Below, in pieces: positions 58,768 to 64,000 of a stretch of DNA of 64,000 nt. A program made the translations under genes and the position numbers. Position 1 is the stretch's first letter. Each line of letters opens with the position of its first letter. The notes beneath the pieces are model-generated. The model was not told the origin of the DNA. It was given only the letters and a program-made list of their open reading frames with translations, and did no database searches. The stretch comes from Mucilaginibacter aurantiaciroseus (GTDB taxonomy: Bacteria > Bacteroidota > Bacteroidia > Sphingobacteriales > Sphingobacteriaceae), in assembly GCF_024055595.1 (NCBI RefSeq), contig NZ_JAMXOF010000001.1, positions 682,001 through 746,000 of the forward strand. The letters run 5' to 3'.

Positions 58768-60423
58768 ATGACTGTAGCACAATACATATTGCAATGCCTG
58801 AAGAAACATGGCTGCCATCATATTTTTGGAGTGCCCGGTACATCATGCGCGGGCATTTACTTCGCGGTTGATAACGACCCGGAGATGAAATACCTGGTTA
58901 CCGTAAACGAACTGGAAGCAGGGTACATTGCCGATGGTTACGGGCGGTTCGCGCCTATGTCGGCAGTGGCGGTTTCTTACGGGGTGGGTAACCTGAGCAT
59001 GATCAACGCTATAGCCAGTGCCTATACCGAGAAGGTACCCATGATAGTGCTGAACGGTGGCCCAACCGCAAACGAGCAGGCTGACCAGGACGTTTACGGC
59101 ATCCTGTTCTCGCACTCCACCGGTAAACGCAACGCCGATCTGGAGATCTACAAAAATGTTACCGTGGCTGCCGAGATGCTAACCGATCTGTCGACCGCGC
59201 AGGCGCTGATATCCGGCTTGTTCAAAAAAGCATCCGAAACACCCGGCCCGGTTTATTTGGAGGTTGCCAACAACTTTTGGGATAAAGAAATTGAAGTTGT
59301 AGAAGAGGAACTGGCTAAGGAAGAAATTATAGCTAACGAGGACGTTTTAAAAGCGTTTTTTGAGCGGATTTCGGTCGCGAAAGAACCTGTTATTTTGTTA
59401 GGATCAGAGATCTGCAGGAGGGGGCTTGCCAAACAAGCGCTGGCGGTTATCGAGAAGTTGAAGATCCCGTTTTGCACCACGCTGCTGTCTAAATCGGTAA
59501 TAGATGAAGGGCACGAATTGTTCATCGGCACATACGACAGCGACCTGGTAAACAAGCCACCGCGCCGCTACGCCGAAGCTTCGGACTGCTTTATCGCGCT
59601 TGGCTGCATCTTCGGGATAGACCATGGCTCATTGGTAAAAACCCAGTATAAAACGATGGTTGATGTGTCTTACGGCAAAGCCCGGATAGCATCAACAGCG
59701 TTTGAAGGCGTGGCGTTGAAAGGGTTTTTGGAAGGCATTTTATCGCATAAGCAAGCCCAATTATTAATAGTCAATAGATCTGAACTATTTGACAATCAAA
59801 AACTTATGCGTAACCCTACCAAAAGGCCAACGCACGATGGTGTTTTTAAAGCCATCAATAAATTCCTGAGCGATAAAGGCGATCAGATGCTGATGGTGGC
59901 AGATACCTGTTTAAGCAGTTACCCTGCATCAGACCTGCAAATGCCGGCAACCAAAATGTTTTTGGCAAACCCGGTATGGCTTTCCATTGGGCAGGGCACA
60001 CCTGCCAGCATAGGCGCGCATTTGGCCACCGGCAAAAGACCGATAATTGTTAGCGGTGATGGCGGCTTCCAGATGATAGCGCAAACGTTCTCTACTATGG
60101 TGAAATATAAGATTCCATCCATTATAGCGGTTATCGATAACGGTTTGTATGGGATTGAGCAGTTTTTGCTGGATAAGAAATTCTACACCGACACATCTAC
60201 ACCGTCTATCGGCTTTAATACCCTTAACCGCTGGAAGTATGAGAATTTTCCCGAGGTTTTTGGCGGCGGTAAAGGTTTTAGGGTAAACGATACCGATAAA
60301 TTTTACGAGACACTTGAACTGGCCTTTGCTTATAAGGATGGCCCGGTGATCATCGCTATAGAGATAAACCCTAAAGATATCCCAACCGAATATGTAAAGA
60401 AGATTGAAAGCTTAAACTTATAG
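58768..60423 (+). CDS. ThDP-dependent 2-oxo acid decarboxylase (pyruvate/indolepyruvate decarboxylase-like)
   Basis: A 551-residue ThDP enzyme. Catalytic-type Glu48 lies in VNELEAGYIADGY. The cofactor motif is GDGGFQMIAQ (about 431) to IDNGLYGIEQ. Decarboxylases of this branch usually carry a His-His pair (HHTLG); here it reads Ser115-His116 in LFSHSTG, so one catalytic His is missing. The overall pattern favours the PDC/IPDC branch over acetolactate synthase, whose FAD-loop features are not evident. With the oxidase upstream, an aromatic 2-oxo acid is a likely substrate. It ends at a terminator. Confidence 0.82.
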   Translation: MTVAQYILQCLKKHGCHHIFGVPGTSCAGIYFAVDNDPEMKYLVTVNELEAGYIADGYGRFAPMSAVAVSYGVGNLSMINAIASAYTEKVPMIVLNGGPTANEQADQDVYGILFSHSTGKRNADLEIYKNVTVAAEMLTDLSTAQALISGLFKKASETPGPVYLEVANNFWDKEIEVVEEELAKEEIIANEDVLKAFFERISVAKEPVILLGSEICRRGLAKQALAVIEKLKIPFCTTLLSKSVIDEGHELFIGTYDSDLVNKPPRRYAEASDCFIALGCIFGIDHGSLVKTQYKTMVDVSYGKARIASTAFEGVALKGFLEGILSHKQAQLLIVNRSELFDNQKLMRNPTKRPTHDGVFKAINKFLSDKGDQMLMVADTCLSSYPASDLQMPATKMFLANPVWLSIGQGTPASIGAHLATGKRPIIVSGDGGFQMIAQTFSTMVKYKIPSIIAVIDNGLYGIEQFLLDKKFYTDTSTPSIGFNTLNRWKYENFPEVFGGGKGFRVNDTDKFYETLELAFAYKDGPVIIAIEINPKDIPTEYVKKIESLNL

Positions 60424-60448
60424 TTGGATCACTTTTCAAAAAGTAAAA

Positions 60449-60480
60449 AGCCTTTAGATATATTTCTAAAGGCTTTTTTT
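60449..60480. terminator. Bidirectional rho-independent terminator
   Basis: AAGCCTTTAGA and TCTAAAGGCTT arms, with T-run on the plus side and A-run on the other, between convergent genes. Confidence 0.88.
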
Positions 60481-60483
60481 ATA

Positions 60484-60702
60484 TTAAAATCTTGGGATCT
60501 CCGGTCCGTCGTATGGTTTCTCAAATGCGGCGGCAATCCTGCGTAAACGGTGCCTGCAACGGTGGTTAGCCGGGTCGCTCATTAGCTCTATATTATTTTG
60601 CACGGCCTGTGGTAGGTTGTGTTGGGTGGTAGCCCTATCTAAACGTAAAGTTTCCGGTAATTTAGCGTGTTCAAAATAAGCGATCAGCTCCTCATCAGTC
60701 AT
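60484..60702 (-). CDS. DUF6965 family small protein
   Basis: A 72-residue protein starting MTDEELIAYFEHAKLPETL, with LDRATTQHNLPQAVQNN after it and a basic C-terminal half (RCRHRLRRI). This matches the DUF6965 pattern common in Bacteroidota. No known function. A TACTTTTG promoter box ends 4 bases upstream of its ATG, so it is transcribed alone and probably leaderless. Confidence 0.75.
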   Translation of the reverse strand: MTDEELIAYFEHAKLPETLRLDRATTQHNLPQAVQNNIELMSDPANHRCRHRLRRIAAAFEKPYDGPEIPRF

Positions 60703-60706
60703 GCTG

Positions 60707-60714
60707 CAAAAGTA
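60707..60714 (-). promoter_or_regulatory. -7 promoter box TACTTTTG abutting the DUF6965 start
   Basis: A TAnnTTTG match on the minus strand that ends 4 bases from the ATG at 60702. Confidence 0.55.
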
Positions 60715-60770
60715 AAATAAATGCTATTATGGGAGACAGGAAACTATCAACATAATATCGCATCATAAGG

Positions 60771-61300
60771 CTACTTGCCTGTGGCAAAATTTAGCGTTAA
60801 CGTGTTTTTGCCGGGCTTTATACGGAACACCTTGCCGTTATCCGGTTTTGAAAATTCCCCATCGGGTGTGGTTACTTCATAATCCAACCCATGGAATTTG
60901 CTGCTAATATCAGTTTTGTTAACCGCAATAAATGGCAACTCCGCTTTCGGGGTTACATTGAGATCTAAAAACCATTGGCTGCGGGATTTCCCACCACCGC
61001 CAATCTTAAAAGAACCGGAGCAAGGCTTTTAAGTAATTTTTGATAACGGGCATCCATCAGCGTATTGTACTGCAACTGGAACGTGCCGCGCAGTTTGTAT
61101 TTGTTCATGATCTGCACCTGCTTTACAACCGTTTGGTACAAAATATCTTCGGTAACAGCCGGGTCGCGCGGTTCCAGCAGGCGAATGAAATTTTCGATGT
61201 TAACTATTTTAGGCTTAACCCTTGGTTTTGGCTTACCCGTAAACGATGACAGGGCAATGATAGAGCTTAAGCCTAATATTAATAATTTAGCAGGGTACAT
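60771..61300 (-). pseudogene. Decayed secreted protein, DUF3863-like N-terminus
   Basis: The minus-strand frame from 61300 encodes a signal peptide (LILGLSSIIALSSFTGK) and EPRDPAVTEDILYQTVVKQV, then TFQLQYNTLMDARYQKLLK, which recalls DUF3863 proteins. Around 61020 the reading passes to another frame: GSFKIGGGGKSRSQWFLDLN, then LPFIAVNKTDISSKFHGLDY and KPGKNTLTLNFATGK with a stop at 60771. The two frames make sense only as one gene that lost its middle part. Family assignment is tentative; the decay is clear. Confidence 0.65.
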
Positions 61301-61463
61301 TCAATTTCATAGTAGTGGCGTTTGTGTGCTTTGTTCCGAAGGTAAATATTGGGTAAAGGGGCTTTTACCCTCTGTTTGTAAAAAACAATTTGCGCCTTAC
61401 ACTACTTCTATTTATAATTGACAAATAGGATTAATACTCTGATTAACTAATAATAATATTTAT

Positions 61464-61952
61464 ATGAATACTGAAAAAGCCATATTGGCCGGTGGTTGCT
61501 TTTGGGGCGTTGAGGAACTGATAAGACAGCAACCGGGCGTTATAGAAACCGTAGTGGGTTATACCGGGGGCGATGTGCCTAATGCTACTTACCGTAACCA
61601 TGGCACACATGCCGAGGGTATAGCCATAACCTTCAATCCGGATGAGCTATCGTACCGCAAACTATTAGAATACTTTTTCCAGATCCACGACCCTACTACC
61701 CGCAACAGGCAGGGAAACGATGTTGGGGTGTCTTATCGCTCGGCAATTTTTTACCTGAGCGAAGAGCAGCGTGAAACAGCGAACACGCTAATTGCAGATA
61801 TGGATGCATCGGGCAAATGGCCGGGTAAAGTTGTGACTGAAGTAGTGCCCGCAACCGATTTTTGGGATGCCGAAGCCGAGCACCAGGATTACCTGCAGAA
61901 AACCCCTTACGGTTATACCTGCCATTGGGAACGGCCGGAATGGACAATATAA
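61464..61952 (+). CDS. msrA: Peptide-methionine (S)-S-oxide reductase
   Basis: A 162-residue enzyme that repairs oxidised methionine. The catalytic motif GGCFWGVEE has Cys12; [19 protein letters not shown] (about 32-50) and [20 protein letters not shown] (about 72-91) are MsrA signatures. No signal peptide, so cytosolic. The resolving C-terminal cysteine appears in YTCHWERP. Monocistronic, with a strong terminator. Confidence 0.93.
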   Translation: MNTEKAILAGGCFWGVEELIRQQPGVIETVVGYTGGDVPNATYRNHGTHAEGIAITFNPDELSYRKLLEYFFQIHDPTTRNRQGNDVGVSYRSAIFYLSEEQRETANTLIADMDASGKWPGKVVTEVVPATDFWDAEAEHQDYLQKTPYGYTCHWERPEWTI

Positions 61953-61958
61953 TATTCA

Positions 61959-61996
61959 AACAATAAAGGCGAACCATTTGGTTCGCCTTTATTGTT
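61959..61996. terminator. Bidirectional rho-independent terminator
   Basis: AACAATAAAGGCGAACCA is perfectly inverted with a 2-base loop (18-base stem) between convergent msrA and the TonB receptor gene. Confidence 0.92.
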
Positions 61997-61999
61997 CAC

Positions 62000-64000
62000 T
62001 TAATATTTGATTTGCAGGGTCATATAATATCCCCGTGGGTCTGATGGTAAAATACCGGGGCCGGGGTAACCATCCGCACGGCGGGTAAAGTACTTTTCGT
62101 TAGCCAGGTTGTTGATACTGCCAGATAGGGTAAACCATTTCCAGTTATAGCTGGCACTTAGGTCCATCACTTTGTAAGCAGGTACCGCGCCGTCTACTGC
62201 CCTTGGAGAGTACTCTGTATTGGTTGCATCAGAGTATTGTTTGCCTACATACGAGAACTGGTAGCTCACATCAAAGCGCTTATTACCGAACGACAGGCCC
62301 GTGCGGAACAACACGGGAGGTACAAACTCTACCTTGTTGCCTTTTAAAACAGATTTATCCAGGCTGTTCACATACTTTGCATCTATTAAGGCAAAGTTGG
62401 TAAAAACGGATAGTTTGTATTTGCTTGCGCCTTGTGTAAATGCTTTCAGCAGATCGGCTTCTAATAAGCTTTCTAAACCTATATTGCGGCTATCGCCAAT
62501 GTTTTTGCGGAAACGATAGGCAACGGTATAATCATCGCTGGCCGTAAATACAGAGCCTATACGGCGGTTATATTTTAAATAGAATACGCTTACATCGTAA
62601 CGCATAAAGCTGTTGATATTACCACGCACACCGCCATCAATGGTATAACCACGCTCGTCGGTAAGGTTTGAGTCTACCCGGGCATTTTGGTTAAGCACGC
62701 GGATATCATTAAAATTTACAGAGCGATAGTTTTGCGAGATGTTGGCATATACCTCAACCCTTTTAGCCGGTTTGTAGGATGTACCTATGCCAAAGAATAC
62801 GAAAGAGCGGTTGTTGACTTTGGTTTCGGGGGTTTGAATAAGGTAGTAATCCGGGTATGGGCTCGATCGTTTTGTATAGTACCCATCGGCCTTGGTTGAA
62901 ATAAACTCGAACCTCGCGCCCGGCGTTACACTCCATTTATCGGTAATCTGGAAGATGTTTTCGGCAAATACGGCCACGTTTATACCCGGGAAAGTATACT
63001 GCGAACTGGTTGGGAAAGCACCGCTATACTCAAATACAGGGCCGCTGCCGGCATCTGCCGCGCCCTGACTGCGCAAGGTTTTGCCCTTATAAACACGTAC
63101 GCCTGTAAGTAACGAATTGGTTTGTGTGCCACCCAATTTGTATTGATGTAACACGCGCAACTCCGTGCCATAATTATCGTAATGGTCTTTAAGCATATCG
63201 CGCGGGCCGCCATCATCATTAGTGTTAATAAAATCGAGTATGCCAAGTGCCGTACGGCCGGCATCTAAATGATAGGTGCGCCAGTTAAGTTTTGTGTTAT
63301 CGCTAAATTTATAATCGAGGCTGATGCTTGCCAGGTTCCAGTTTACCTTGAACCAATTACGGGCACGTACAGATTGGTGCGCATCTTCTTCAAAGTCGTT
63401 ATCAGTTAATCCTCCCGGCAGATGCGCAAGGTAATCCATATAGGTGTACTCCCCGGTTATTTTTAGTTTATCGCTTATGGCGTAATCCAGGTGGATGTAT
63501 GCGCCATGCTGGCTAAAGCGACTATTTGGTCGCCAGCCATCACCGCGTTTGTATTGGTAATAAGCGTAATAATTTAGTTTTTTGGTAGACCCGCCAATAC
63601 TGTTAAAGGTATTGAAGAACCCAAACGAGCCAACGGTTTGTCTGCTGGTGATCTCCATCAGTTTATTAGCCGGGCCTTGTTTCATCTTAAAGTTAATGAG
63701 GCCGCCAAACTGTGTACCGTACTGCAAACTTGCCGCCCCGCGGATGATCTCGATCCGGTCGACAGCTTCGGTAGTGGGGGTGTAGTAACTCTCCGGATAG
63801 CCCAACGCATCGGCACTAATATCGTAACCATTTTGGCGGGTGTTAAAGTTTGATACCCGGCTTGGGTTTAATCCGCGGCCGCCAATACCTAATTGTAAGC
63901 CGCCGCCATCATATTCTATAATGTTAATACCCGCCGCGCGGCTGTAAATTTGCCTGGTGTTATTGGTAGCCAGGTTGGCATTAAGGCTGCCTATATTAAT
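62000..64000 (-). CDS. TonB-dependent outer-membrane receptor (partial, N-terminus outside window)
   Basis: At least 666 residues are present and the frame is open to base 64000; the first internal ATG is at 63805 but is not the start, because plug-domain sequence continues upstream (LNANLATNNTRQIYSRAAGI, GGRGLNPSRVSNFNTRQNGY). The plug core is TEAVDRIEIIRGAASLQYG, followed by a beta-barrel with a terminal aromatic residue (MTLQIKY). It resembles FecA-like ferric-citrate-type receptors; siderophore or iron-chelate uptake is likely. It is probably followed upstream by its signal peptide outside the window. Confidence 0.92.
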   Translation of the reverse strand: MNIGSLNANLATNNTRQIYSRAAGINIIEYDGGGLQLGIGGRGLNPSRVSNFNTRQNGYDISADALGYPESYYTPTTEAVDRIEIIRGAASLQYGTQFGGLINFKMKQGPANKLMEITSRQTVGSFGFFNTFNSIGGSTKKLNYYAYYQYKRGDGWRPNSRFSQHGAYIHLDYAISDKLKITGEYTYMDYLAHLPGGLTDNDFEEDAHQSVRARNWFKVNWNLASISLDYKFSDNTKLNWRTYHLDAGRTALGILDFINTNDDGGPRDMLKDHYDNYGTELRVLHQYKLGGTQTNSLLTGVRVYKGKTLRSQGAADAGSGPVFEYSGAFPTSSQYTFPGINVAVFAENIFQITDKWSVTPGARFEFISTKADGYYTKRSSPYPDYYLIQTPETKVNNRSFVFFGIGTSYKPAKRVEVYANISQNYRSVNFNDIRVLNQNARVDSNLTDERGYTIDGGVRGNINSFMRYDVSVFYLKYNRRIGSVFTASDDYTVAYRFRKNIGDSRNIGLESLLEADLLKAFTQGASKYKLSVFTNFALIDAKYVNSLDKSVLKGNKVEFVPPVLFRTGLSFGNKRFDVSYQFSYVGKQYSDATNTEYSPRAVDGAVPAYKVMDLSASYNWKWFTLSGSINNLANEKYFTRRADGYPGPGILPSDPRGYYMTLQIKY

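Noticed and set aside
1..64000. CRISPR array, tRNA or rRNA genes
   Set aside because: No regularly spaced direct repeats, no tRNA cloverleaf with conserved TTCGA loop and no rRNA-like sequence were noticed on reading; small RNAs cannot be excluded without a covariance search.

Overview
The window looks like chromosomal DNA of a Bacteroidota, most probably a soil or plant-associated Sphingobacteriaceae of the Mucilaginibacter/Pedobacter type. The support is: -7 promoter boxes of the TAnnTTTG type, several sitting almost on the start codon; a TonB-dependent receptor; a GH78 rhamnosidase; DUF1080, DUF6965, DUF4395 and MerC/Fur family genes; and many palindromic intergenic repeats. No rRNA, tRNA, CRISPR array, transposase or phage gene was seen.

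Bases 1-15380 (+ strand) form a sugar-oxidation island. It holds two GMC flavoprotein dehydrogenases, each with a Tat/lipoprotein-type 'hitch-hiker' subunit (gluconate 2-dehydrogenase subunit 3 family). With them are a lipoprotein cytochrome c, two Gfo/Idh/MocA oxidoreductases, three TIM-barrel isomerase/epimerases, a DUF1080 protein (3-keto-disaccharide hydrolase family) and an MFS permease. A NIPSNAP protein and a phytoene-desaturase-like flavoprotein follow. This set fits periplasmic oxidation of glycosides to 3-keto sugars, with electrons passed to cytochrome c and products cleaved and isomerised. A second carbohydrate block on the minus strand (18536-27910) has a GH78 rhamnosidase, another DUF1080 lipoprotein, a third GMC enzyme with an altered active-site residue, and a tight four-gene operon (SGNH hydrolase, Gfo/Idh/MocA, NagB-like, PfkB-like).

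Bases 28111-29994 hold a MerC-like membrane protein, a Fur-family regulator and a cell-wall amidase. Bases 30108-36107 are a Ter stress-response module: HAD phosphatase, PRPP-dependent transferase, two TerD proteins, TelA, an unrecognised protein and TerC. Next come PgpA, a histidine kinase with a response regulator and a response regulator-adenylate cyclase, then a convergent HD-YitT-DUF2179 fusion and a luciferase-like monooxygenase.

The most unusual region is 42559-52797. It is one tightly packed operon: Ser/Thr kinase, FHA-like protein, a 34-residue membrane peptide, a membrane PP2C phosphatase, a 1356-residue single-chain fusion of a SEDS (RodA/FtsW) glycosyltransferase with a class B penicillin-binding protein, an FHA protein, and a second near-identical Ser/Thr kinase. 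Gene content, and partly gene order, parallel the actinobacterial fhaA-fhaB-pstP-rodA-pbpA-pknA-pknB locus. I infer a phospho-signalling system that controls peptidoglycan synthesis.

The right end (52808-64000) holds a ThuA-like protein, a putative cysteine hydrolase, small membrane and cupin proteins, an L-amino-acid-oxidase-like enzyme next to a pyruvate/indolepyruvate-decarboxylase-like enzyme, MsrA, and a TonB-dependent receptor cut by the window edge. At least four decayed genes can be read across the window: kduI, a TMEM175-like channel, a cupin, and a DUF3863-like secreted protein.
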